Below are positions 34,220 through 41,097 of a stretch of 61,781 nucleotides of DNA, in pieces (positions within the stretch are counted from its first letter, which is position 1; each line of letters opens with the position of its first letter). The DNA is taken from positions 1 to 61,781 of the forward strand of contig SYFT01000016.1 of NCBI GenBank assembly GCA_005799825.1, given 5' to 3'. Both the position numbers and the translations under genes were made by a program. The DNA is from Acidobacteriota bacterium. Its GTDB lineage: Bacteria; Acidobacteriota; Vicinamibacteria; Vicinamibacterales; SCN-69-37. Below the pieces are notes generated by a model. That model was not told the origin of the DNA. It saw nothing but the letters and a program-made list of their open reading frames with translations, and made no database searches.

Positions 34220-35062
34220 GTGGACGCCTACGCCCGCGCGTACAGCCAATCGGCCCCACCCGCGGTGACGGCGCTCATCGTGGGCGGCAGGCGTGTGGGG
34301 CGTGCCACATCTGGCGCCTTGTCGTCGGACGGTATCGAGCATCGGGTGGTGGAACGAGAACACGTGAAGGTGCCCGACCGGGCGCGCTGGGTGTGTGGGA
34401 ATGCCACGGACTCAGAGGTGCTTGATTCGGCGGGCCTCGACACCGCGTCGAGCGTGGCTATCACCATGCACGATGACGACCTAAACGTGTATCTGACGCT
34501 CTACTGCCGGTCGAAACGGCCGGATATCAAGATCCTCAGCCGATCCATGCATCAGCAGAACGTGGCCACGCTTCGCCTGGCGGGTGCCGACTTCGTCATG
34601 TCGTATGTGCCGATGGAGGCTAATGCGATCTTCGACGTCGTGCGTCACGGCAGCGTGTTGTCGCTGGGGGAGGGGCTGGAGGTCTTCACGGTGCGCGTGC
34701 CGCGGTACCTAGCGGGCCAGTCCATCGCCGACTGCAACCTGCGTCGTGAGACGGGATGTAATGTGCTGGCGGTCAGGCCGGCCGGCGGTGCTGCGGCGCC
34801 GCCCGACATCCTTGCGCCACTTCTCGCCGATTCCAAATGGGTGTTGATCGGCGATCGCGAGGACGATCGGCCTTCTTCGCACGCCACGGTCAGGGTGATT
34901 CTCGGGCTTGAGGAACAGCCCGAGCTCCGTACCGAACGTAGCTCGGCCTGTTCTTCAAGACCGAGAGCTACACAAGGTCCGCCGGCCGATCGACGTCGCG
35001 ATGCACGCCGGGATCGGGGGCATCGATCGACAGGAATGCGTCGCGTGAACGTTCATCGCTGA
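34220..35062 (+). CDS. RCK/TrkA-N domain protein, probably 5'-truncated potassium-channel regulator
   Basis: A 280-residue frame with one TrkA-N/RCK domain ('VTALIVGGRRVGRATSGALS', 'WVCGNATDSEVLDSAGLD', 'SVAITMHDDDLNVYLTLYC') and a TrkA-C-like part ('EVFTVRVPRYLAGQSIADC', 'WVLIGDREDD'). In homologs I recall, such segments form the C-terminal half of longer membrane channels. Here an in-frame TAG sits six bases before the GTG start, preceded by a hydrophobic frame that may be residual channel sequence. The GxGxxG loop is altered (GGRRVG). The last ~55 residues come from REP element C and beyond, and overlap the convergent MocA-like gene by 95 bases. A regulator or decaying gene; function doubtful. 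Confidence 0.55.
   Translation: MDAYARAYSQSAPPAVTALIVGGRRVGRATSGALSSDGIEHRVVEREHVKVPDRARWVCGNATDSEVLDSAGLDTASSVAITMHDDDLNVYLTLYCRSKRPDIKILSRSMHQQNVATLRLAGADFVMSYVPMEANAIFDVVRHGSVLSLGEGLEVFTVRVPRYLAGQSIADCNLRRETGCNVLAVRPAGGAAAPPDILAPLLADSKWVLIGDREDDRPSSHATVRVILGLEEQPELRTERSSACSSRPRATQGPPADRRRDARRDRGHRSTGMRRVNVHR
34901..34974. repeat. REP doublet element C at convergent gene ends
   Basis: Two 30-base halves in inverted orientation, 34901-34930 and 34937-34966, pair with about four mismatches. Each is itself a hairpin: CTCGGGCT, loop TGAGGAAC, AGCCCGAG in the first; CTCGGCCT, loop, AGACCGAG in the second. It matches the interior of element A but lacks A's terminal repeats. It encodes the C-terminal tail of the RCK frame and contains the stop codon of the MocA-like gene. 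Confidence 0.8.
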
Positions 35063-35543
35063 GCGTGGATTCCACCGAGGCTAGGAGGATTCGTTCGCGC
35101 AGCGCCGGAGAACACGCGATCGGGTGGCCGCGCCGGCTGTTGAACGTGGCGCAGGCCGTCAGGCCCGACTCTCTCGTGGCCGCGATGACGGCGGCCACCG
35201 TGGCCGGCTGCACGTACGGCATATCGCCCGGCAGCAGAACGCAGAGATCGCCTTCCCCCGTCTGCGCGATGCCCAACTGTATGGACGAGAACATCCCGCG
35301 CGACGGATCGGGATTCACGACCACCGAAATCGGCAGGCCGGCCAGTGCCGCGCGCACCGCCGCTTCCCCTTGCGCCGCCACCACCACCGCGCAGCGGTCG
35401 GCGCCGCCAGCCAGAAGTGTGGCCACGGTCCGACGCACCATCGGCTCGCCGTCAACCAACGTCAGAAGCTTGTGTGGTTTACATTGTGCCTCCGCGGCAA
35501 ATCGGGAGCCCTTGCCTGCCGCGGGAACCACTCCAATCGTCAC
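34968..35543 (-). CDS. MobA/MocA-like nucleotidyltransferase
   Basis: A 191-residue NTP-transferase-fold protein: 'GVVPAAGKGSRFAA' (nucleotide-binding loop), 'CKPHKLLTLVDGEPMVRRTV', 'LLPGDMPYVQPATVAAV' (metal-binding Asp), 'RRGHPIACSPALRERIL' and 'DVDRPADLV'. Best match by eye is MocA/molybdenum cofactor cytidylyltransferase, fitting the XdhC gene nearby. However, its GTG start overlaps the TGA of the CDP-alcohol phosphatidyltransferase (GTGA), placing it last in a lipid operon. An alternative is a CTP:alcohol-phosphate cytidylyltransferase, as MobA-like domains do in di-myo-inositol-phosphate synthesis. The stop codon lies at the edge of REP element C. Confidence 0.8.
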   Translation of the reverse strand: MTIGVVPAAGKGSRFAAEAQCKPHKLLTLVDGEPMVRRTVATLLAGGADRCAVVVAAQGEAAVRAALAGLPISVVVNPDPSRGMFSSIQLGIAQTGEGDLCVLLPGDMPYVQPATVAAVIAATRESGLTACATFNSRRGHPIACSPALRERILLASVESTLSDERSRDAFLSIDAPDPGVHRDVDRPADLV

Positions 35544-36289
35544 AAGTCGTCTTGCCGCGCGAGTATGCGGGCAATCGAGACCGTCCGGTAGATCGCGGTG
35601 CCCATCGCGCCGAGGGCAATCAGGGCCACCGCGGCTGTGAGCACAGTGCCGGTAGGCCATCCCCATCGCGTCGTCACCGCCGCATCCGCGAGCGCTCCCA
35701 GAGCGAGCAGCACCAGCCGTTCGGCACGTTGCATCACGCCACCGGTGCCACTCACGCCCACTGCTTCACCCCGCGCACGCGTATAGCTGACGAGCAGCGA
35801 GCCGCTGATGGCCAGCACAGACACGGCAGCGCCCCACGGAGTCGTCGACAGGTACCAGGTCACACCCACAAAGGAAAACGCTTCGGCGAACCGATCGAGC
35901 GTGGAGTCCATGAACGCGCCATAACGGCTAGCCATGCCACGAGCCCGCGCAATGCGGCCGTCGAACACATCCGCCACGCCGCCGAACAGAATTGCCCATC
36001 CCGCCACCGACAGGGCGCCCTGGGCAAACGCGGCACCGGCACCTATGCCGAAGGCCACGCTCAGGTAGTTGAAAATGTCGGGCGAGACCCTGGCGCGAAT
36101 CATCGCCCGCTCGACGGGGCCAATCACCCACATCAGCCAATCACGAGCCCAGAACCCAAGGAGCACCGTAGTCGATCGTCGCGCCACATCCGGGTCCAGG
36201 GGACGATTCCGGCCGACGATGGCGAACACCGGTATGGTGCCGACCACAACCGCGACAAGCGTCAACGCGAGAGTATCGATCAGGGTCAC
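35540..36289 (-). CDS. CDP-alcohol phosphatidyltransferase family protein
   Basis: A 249-residue membrane enzyme with the CDP-OH-P signature spread over 'DVFDGRIARARG' and 'YGAFMDSTLDR' (DxxDG-AR-G-D-D pattern). These Asp residues bind metal and the CDP-linked donor. It would transfer a phosphatidyl or phosphoalcohol group between CDP-diacylglycerol and an alcohol to make a phospholipid in the inner membrane. The GTG at 36289 overlaps the TGA of the TAM41-like gene (GTGA), and its own stop overlaps the next start the same way. The acceptor alcohol (glycerol-P, serine, inositol-P) cannot be read from the sequence. Confidence 0.9.
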   Translation of the reverse strand: MTLIDTLALTLVAVVVGTIPVFAIVGRNRPLDPDVARRSTTVLLGFWARDWLMWVIGPVERAMIRARVSPDIFNYLSVAFGIGAGAAFAQGALSVAGWAILFGGVADVFDGRIARARGMASRYGAFMDSTLDRFAEAFSFVGVTWYLSTTPWGAAVSVLAISGSLLVSYTRARGEAVGVSGTGGVMQRAERLVLLALGALADAAVTTRWGWPTGTVLTAAVALIALGAMGTAIYRTVSIARILARQDDL

Positions 36290-37335
36290 GTGGCCTTTTT
36301 CCGCTGGGGACGGTTGCGCAGATACCAGAAGATTCGCGGCCACAAACAAATGAGCGGCCATCGTTGCTCGCAGGAAGTCAGCACCATCTTTGTGCCGCCG
36401 CTCCGTTCAATCTTCCGCACAATATACTCTAGCCAACCTTCGTAGAGTATGACGTGTTTGAGCAGGCGCACCGTGGCACGCACCTTGCTGAAGCGAAAAT
36501 ACCACTGTACCCGCAGGCGATCGACCGCCGAGACACTGCCCTGCTGCCGATAGATGGTCGAGGTCTGGGTGCCCTGCGGTGCGGATGTCCGCGACAGCGC
36601 TCCATGCGCGACCAGGTGTTCGAACAGCGGCGTGTAGATGGCGCAGAGGGCATCTCGCTGAGCGGCGACCAGCGTACAGGCGTGATCGCCTGACTCCGGC
36701 CGGATCTCACCAGCCAGCGAGCGCGACAGCGCCACCTGAAGGAACTCATCCACGGTGAACGTCTCGGGCAGCGACGACTGGCTCCAGGTGTACGTGGCTG
36801 CCCGGGCCTCGGCAATGGCCGCGCCGATCTCACGCGCACTCGCGGCATCCCGCGTCCACGCCAGCAGGACAAACTGAAACAGGCGTCCCTGAACAAAATG
36901 ATCGCGGCGACGGGATGAGCAGGCGCGGCGGAAGTCGGCCAGGGAAATGACACAACACTTGGCGCGGCTTTGCCTGGACGGCTGGGCTGGCTCGCCCGCT
37001 CCGCCGGCGCCATCGCTCACCGCAATGACGTTGGGCGCGAGCACATGAGCGAGAGCGGTAGCCACCTTCGGCGAATACGACGTGCCCACCGTGGCCGAGA
37101 GCGACCGGTACGCATCACCATAACGATCAACGATGACAAAGAAGTCGAAGGCGCTGTCCGCGCGTGGCTTGCGCCCCTGGGCGCGGGATCCGTAGTGGAT
37201 GATGCCCACACTGGACGGTCCGAACGCCTGAGCCAGAAACGCCGAAAGCGCCTGGGCGTCGACATCGACGGCATGATCGAGGCCCCAGCCGAGCGCGGCG
37301 GCCACATCCCGGGAGGGCGGAGCTTCAGACCGCAT
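36286..37335 (-). CDS. TAM41/Mmp37-like CDP-diacylglycerol synthase homolog
   Basis: A 349-residue soluble protein that resembles mitochondrial TAM41, a CDP-diacylglycerol synthase with a nucleotidyltransferase fold. Matching blocks: 'VGIIHYGSRAQGR' with 'SAFDFFVIVD' (YGS and catalytic acidic strand), 'TSYSPKVATALAHVLAPNVI' (HYS-like block), 'KCCVISLADF' with 'HFVQGRLFQF' (KYGVIS...AGRLQKP in TAM41), and 'LPETFTVDEFLQVAL' then 'LAGEIR' (LPESFSEEDL...SGD.R). The substrate would be phosphatidic acid plus CTP. It lies between PlsC (11-base overlap upstream) and a CDP-alcohol transferase (GTGA overlap downstream), matching acylation, CDP activation and headgroup transfer. A basic C-terminal tail may bind membranes. 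Confidence 0.75.
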   Translation of the reverse strand: MRSEAPPSRDVAAALGWGLDHAVDVDAQALSAFLAQAFGPSSVGIIHYGSRAQGRKPRADSAFDFFVIVDRYGDAYRSLSATVGTSYSPKVATALAHVLAPNVIAVSDGAGGAGEPAQPSRQSRAKCCVISLADFRRACSSRRRDHFVQGRLFQFVLLAWTRDAASAREIGAAIAEARAATYTWSQSSLPETFTVDEFLQVALSRSLAGEIRPESGDHACTLVAAQRDALCAIYTPLFEHLVAHGALSRTSAPQGTQTSTIYRQQGSVSAVDRLRVQWYFRFSKVRATVRLLKHVILYEGWLEYIVRKIERSGGTKMVLTSCEQRWPLICLWPRIFWYLRNRPQRKKAT

Positions 37336-38170
37336 TGCGCAATGGCCGGCCGGCGCGCATATCTTCCAGCGTCTGGATCATTCGCTCCCGGAGCGATGCC
37401 ACGAAATCGGGAATCTGAGATTCCTCGGCCGGCGGCTGGAACGGACCGATGATCCGGATGCGAATACGCGTGCCGGCGGCCTTCGTGAAGGTGTCGGCCA
37501 TGGTGCGAATGTGCCACATCCCGTCACCCACCATGCAATAAACCGGCAGCGGCGCATGGGCCAGGACGATGCGCAGGCCGCGGATCATGAAGGGGAGGAT
37601 TGAACCGTCCCTGCTTCGATGTCCCTCGGGAAAAATGAAGAACGAGGCCTCTCCCCGCCGGCAACGGTCGGCCGCTTCCGCGATCGCCTCAAGGTCCGTC
37701 CTGAGGCTCTGGCGAGTTTGGGCAATCAGGGGGAACCGGGCCATCCGGATGTACGGCGAGACGCCCGGGAGCCCCCAGGCGTAGCGGCTCCGGGTGGGAA
37801 TCAGCATCAGGTAGCCCCTGGTGACCCTGTAGGCGATGAGGGCGTCGATAACGGACTGGTGGTTCATGATCACCACGCGGTTTTCCCGACCGATGGCGCC
37901 TTCAATTGAGATGCGGACCCCGGCGATGATCCGGAGCAGTACCAGGGGCGCTGCGGCAGAAAGGCGGCTCCAGGGAACCAGAAAACGCGCGACCGGGACT
38001 GGAAATAGCCACGCCAGAGGAATTAGGATAAATCTTTGCACAAATCCCATGAAGAGAATGAGATACGCCAAATAGACCAGTACAAAGACCGCGCTCCTCG
38101 TCACACGCCATGCCGCGCGTGCCAGACTGAGTAGCCGGGATTCGTTCAGGGTCGTTCGGAGGAGAGACAT
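37325..38170 (-). CDS. Lysophospholipid (1-acylglycerol-3-phosphate) acyltransferase family protein
   Basis: An ~281-residue PlsC-like enzyme: hydrophobic N-terminal helix ('VLVYLAYLILFMGFVQRFIL'), acyltransferase block I 'IMNHQSVIDA' (catalytic His-x4-Asp) and block III 'FFIFPEGHRSRDG'. It would acylate a lysophospholipid at the inner membrane, yielding phosphatidic acid for the TAM41-like enzyme downstream, whose start it overlaps by 11 bases. Start is uncertain: the ATG at 38170 shares its bases with the divergent oxoamine synthase ATG at 38169 and has no ribosome-binding site; a GTG at 38224 is an in-frame alternative inside the divergent gene. Confidence 0.85.
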   Translation of the reverse strand: MSLLRTTLNESRLLSLARAAWRVTRSAVFVLVYLAYLILFMGFVQRFILIPLAWLFPVPVARFLVPWSRLSAAAPLVLLRIIAGVRISIEGAIGRENRVVIMNHQSVIDALIAYRVTRGYLMLIPTRSRYAWGLPGVSPYIRMARFPLIAQTRQSLRTDLEAIAEAADRCRRGEASFFIFPEGHRSRDGSILPFMIRGLRIVLAHAPLPVYCMVGDGMWHIRTMADTFTKAAGTRIRIRIIGPFQPPAEESQIPDFVASLRERMIQTLEDMRAGRPLRNAV

Positions 38171-39485
38171 GGCACACCAATCGAACGCGGAAAGCGAGAC
38201 AGCAGACCAACGAGGTGGCGACACCCCGCAGGCCGTTGCGACGACAGAGTACGACTACAGCAATTTTTACTATTCATCCAGCGACGACTTGTTCGCCATT
38301 TTTGGCCCCTACGACGATTGGTGGTACGGCAGCGCGCGCAATAGCGGCTACTACCTGTTCTCGCAGCCGATGTCGACGCCCCCGGGCGCCCGGATCAATC
38401 TCGAAGAGCAGTTGCATCACGAACACCTCAAGCTGTTCAACCTCGCATCGTACAACTACCTGGGCTTGTCCACCCATCCCGAAGTGATCGCGGCCGCCCA
38501 CGCGGCGCTGGACAAATACGGGCTTGGTGCCGCCGGATCGCCGATCCTCAGCGGCACGATGGATGTCCACCTTGCCCTCGAGAAGGAACTGGCGGCGTTC
38601 AAGCACAAAGAAGCCGCGATGGTCTTCCCGACCGGCTACAGCACCAACGTCGGCCTCCTGTCGGCGCTCCTTCGCCCGGGCGACTGGGTGATTCTGGATC
38701 AGAACGTCCACGCCAGTATTGTGGACGGCGCGATCCTCGCCAAGGCCCAGGTCAAGTTCTTCAGGCACAACCAGCCGGCCGACCTCGAGAAAAAGCTAAA
38801 GGGCACCACCGGCAAGCGCCTGGTCGTGGTCGAAGGCGTCTATTCGATGGACGGCGACATCGCCCGCCTGCCTGAAATGGTGGAGATCTCCAAGCGCGCG
38901 GGCGCGCGCATCCTGATCGACGAAGCGCACTCGAGTTTTGTCTACGGTGCGGAAGGCCGTGGTGTGGTCGAACACTTCGGCCTCGAAGATGAAGTGGACA
39001 TCCACGTCGGCACCTTCTCGAAGGCGCTCGGCGGCCAGGGTGGCTACATCGCGGGCTCGCAGAGCCTCTATAACTACCTGATGGGCTTCGCGCGGTCGCG
39101 TGTATTTTCGTGCGCGTTGTCACCGGCGGTCACTGCGGGTGTTCTGGCGGCTCTCCAGATTGTGAAGCGTGAACCCCAGCGGCGGCATCGCCTCTGGGAA
39201 AACGTGGCGCACTTCCGCAGCCTGCTGGCCGCGGCGGGCGTGGATGTGGCCGAGTCCACGTCGCAAATCATTCCGATCATGATTCGCAACGATCGGAAGA
39301 TCCTGGGCATCGCGCAGAAACTGCAGAAAGCCGGGTTGTATCTGCAGCCCATCATCTTCCCGGCGGTCGCCAAACACCGGTCGCGATTCAGGGTATCGAT
39401 TTCGGCGAGCCATTTGACGGCGGACCTCGACCGTGCCGCCGCCATCCTGATCAAAGTGCTTCGTGAAGAGGAGATCATCAAGTGA
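38169..39485 (+). CDS. Alpha-oxoamine synthase (serine palmitoyltransferase / KBL / BioF family)
   Basis: A 438-residue PLP enzyme that condenses an acyl thioester with an amino acid with loss of CO2. Seen: 'LASYNYLGLSTHPEVIAAAH', 'GLGAAGSPILSGTMDVHLAL', 'ILIDEAHSSFVYG' (Asp and His around the cofactor) and 'VGTFSKALGGQGGYI' (PLP Lys). An ~80-residue N-terminal extension rich in Tyr, Trp and Asp precedes the core. GGAGGAGAG just before the ATG fixes the start. It leads an operon with an acetoacetate-decarboxylase-fold protein, a lipid kinase and a dehydrogenase, so serine palmitoyltransferase-type sphingoid synthesis is the leading hypothesis. BioF or KBL roles fit the neighbours less well. 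Confidence 0.85.
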   Translation: MAHQSNAESETADQRGGDTPQAVATTEYDYSNFYYSSSDDLFAIFGPYDDWWYGSARNSGYYLFSQPMSTPPGARINLEEQLHHEHLKLFNLASYNYLGLSTHPEVIAAAHAALDKYGLGAAGSPILSGTMDVHLALEKELAAFKHKEAAMVFPTGYSTNVGLLSALLRPGDWVILDQNVHASIVDGAILAKAQVKFFRHNQPADLEKKLKGTTGKRLVVVEGVYSMDGDIARLPEMVEISKRAGARILIDEAHSSFVYGAEGRGVVEHFGLEDEVDIHVGTFSKALGGQGGYIAGSQSLYNYLMGFARSRVFSCALSPAVTAGVLAALQIVKREPQRRHRLWENVAHFRSLLAAAGVDVAESTSQIIPIMIRNDRKILGIAQKLQKAGLYLQPIIFPAVAKHRSRFRVSISASHLTADLDRAAAILIKVLREEEIIK

Positions 39486-40174
39486 GCGAGTTGAATCCAG
39501 GACAAGTGCGATACCAGTATCGCCATGCTATTGGCGGGTTCTTTGAATTTCCGACCGAGAATGCGCGCAAGTTAATTCCGTCGTTCATGTCGCCGGTTGA
39601 GCCGCACCACGGACAGAGCGTACTGTCGGTCATGGCCTTCGACTTCAGCGGCAGCTCGGTGGGCGAATACGGCGAACTCGTGTTGTCGGTGCCAGTCGCG
39701 CCGCGGATTGCCCGCGGCCAGCCGATGCCGCGCGCGGCGTTTTTTCCCTTCCTGGTCGGCACCACGACCAAGGCCTCACGTGAACACGCCATCAAGCTGT
39801 GGCACCTGCCGCACTTCATGGACGACATCCAGATTGAGTTCGAAGTCGGCGCACGCGAAATCACAGTGGCCGCAGCACACGGTGGCACTAAAATCCTGGA
39901 CATGCGGATCACCGACTACGAATGGGAACCGGTCGAGCACTACTACCAGGCGTTTGAACACGACGCCACAGGCACCTACATGGCCACCATGGCGATGAAC
40001 GCACAGTTCAGTGAAAACGAAGAAGAGCGCGGATCAATCGAAATCTATCCGCACGCCTTCACCGCTGGGCTCAACCCAGATGGCGTCAACGGCACCCCAT
40101 TCCGCGAATTGTGGATGCGCGATGGCCGCCAGACCTTCGACCCGCTCGAGACCATCGGCCCAGGCGGGGCCTGA
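39482..40174 (+). CDS. Acetoacetate decarboxylase-fold protein
   Basis: A 230-residue protein of the acetoacetate decarboxylase-like superfamily, seen in 'GGFFEFPTENARKLIPSFM', 'VLSVMAFDF', 'EYGELVLSVPV' and 'REHAIKLWHLPHFMDDIQIE'. In the enzyme proper the last block contains the Schiff-base lysine (PKK); here it reads 'LPH', so classical decarboxylation looks unlikely. The GTG start overlaps the TGA of the oxoamine synthase (GTGA), and its own TGA overlaps the next ATG. In this setting it could process or bind a beta-keto aminolipid intermediate; that is inference from position only. Confidence 0.78.
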   Translation: MSELNPGQVRYQYRHAIGGFFEFPTENARKLIPSFMSPVEPHHGQSVLSVMAFDFSGSSVGEYGELVLSVPVAPRIARGQPMPRAAFFPFLVGTTTKASREHAIKLWHLPHFMDDIQIEFEVGAREITVAAAHGGTKILDMRITDYEWEPVEHYYQAFEHDATGTYMATMAMNAQFSENEEERGSIEIYPHAFTAGLNPDGVNGTPFRELWMRDGRQTFDPLETIGPGGA

Positions 40175-41097
40175 TGTCCCAACGAGTCTGCGTCATCGTC
40201 AATCCGGCCTCCGGCCGTGGACGCGGCGCCCGCGCACTGCCCGGCGTCACCGCCGCGTTTGGCGCGGTGGGTATCACCGACATTCGCACCACGCAGAAAC
40301 GCGAGGACGAACAGGCGATTGCCAGACGCGCCATCGACGAAGGCGCTACCACCCTGGTGGCGGTGGGTGGTGACGGCACGTGGGGCAATGTGGCCAACGC
40401 CATCCTGGCGGCAGGAGCCGGCGACGCCGTGCGCCTCGCGCTGGTGGCGGCCGGGACGGGCAACGACTTCGCGAAGACGGCCGGATGCCCGGCCACGGAT
40501 GTTGAGGCCACGGCCCGGCTTGTGACTGAAGGCGTCGAGATCCGCGTGGATGTGGGCCGCATCGAAGAGCACTTCTTCCTGAACATCACGGGCTTCGGGT
40601 TCGACGTGGCGGTGCTCGAAGACATCCTCACAATCAAGTGGGTGAAGGGCGAGGCGCTGTATCTCTACTCGGCGCTGCGGCAATTGGCGTCCTACCCTGG
40701 CGTGGAGATTGATGTGGCGTCCGCGGCGAAGCAGCGCGGCTCGTCGCGGCACCTCATGCTGGTGATCGCCAACGCGAAGAATTTCGGCGGCAAGTTCCGC
40801 ATCGCCCCTGAGGCATCGCTCACCGATGGCTGCCTCGACGCGGTCGCGATCCTCGACGCGTCCACGTGGCGCCGCATGAATCTATTTGGCGCGGTCGCGC
40901 GAGGCACGCATCACACGCTCAGTGAGGTCATCATCGAACAGGCGCCGTCGTTTACAGTGGAATTCTCCGGGCCCCCGGCCTATGAGACCGACGGCGAATA
41001 CCGCCAGGCAACAACGGCCGAACTGAACATTGTGTGTGTGCCTGGCGCTTTGCGGCTAGTGGCGCCGGTGCCGTCACAGGCACCCCAAGGAAGATGA
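40174..41097 (+). CDS. Diacylglycerol-kinase-fold lipid kinase
   Basis: A 307-residue member of the DAGK-catalytic/YegS family that phosphorylates lipid alcohols such as diacylglycerol, sphingoid bases or ceramide. Motifs: 'VIVNPASGRGRGA', 'VAVGGDGTWGNVANAI' (GGDGT nucleotide loop), 'LVAAGTGNDFAKT' and 'NITGFGFDVAV'. The second lobe shows 'FGGKFRIAPEASLTDGCLDA', typical of the family. The ATG overlaps the upstream stop (TGATG). Following an SPT-type enzyme, a sphingoid-base or ceramide kinase is plausible, but substrate specificity is not readable from sequence alone. Confidence 0.88.
   Translation: MSQRVCVIVNPASGRGRGARALPGVTAAFGAVGITDIRTTQKREDEQAIARRAIDEGATTLVAVGGDGTWGNVANAILAAGAGDAVRLALVAAGTGNDFAKTAGCPATDVEATARLVTEGVEIRVDVGRIEEHFFLNITGFGFDVAVLEDILTIKWVKGEALYLYSALRQLASYPGVEIDVASAAKQRGSSRHLMLVIANAKNFGGKFRIAPEASLTDGCLDAVAILDASTWRRMNLFGAVARGTHHTLSEVIIEQAPSFTVEFSGPPAYETDGEYRQATTAELNIVCVPGALRLVAPVPSQAPQGR

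Noticed and set aside
36286-37335. Generic antibiotic nucleotidyltransferase (aminoglycoside-type) call
   Set aside because: The YGS strand fits, but downstream blocks match TAM41 in order and the lipid operon context argues against resistance.
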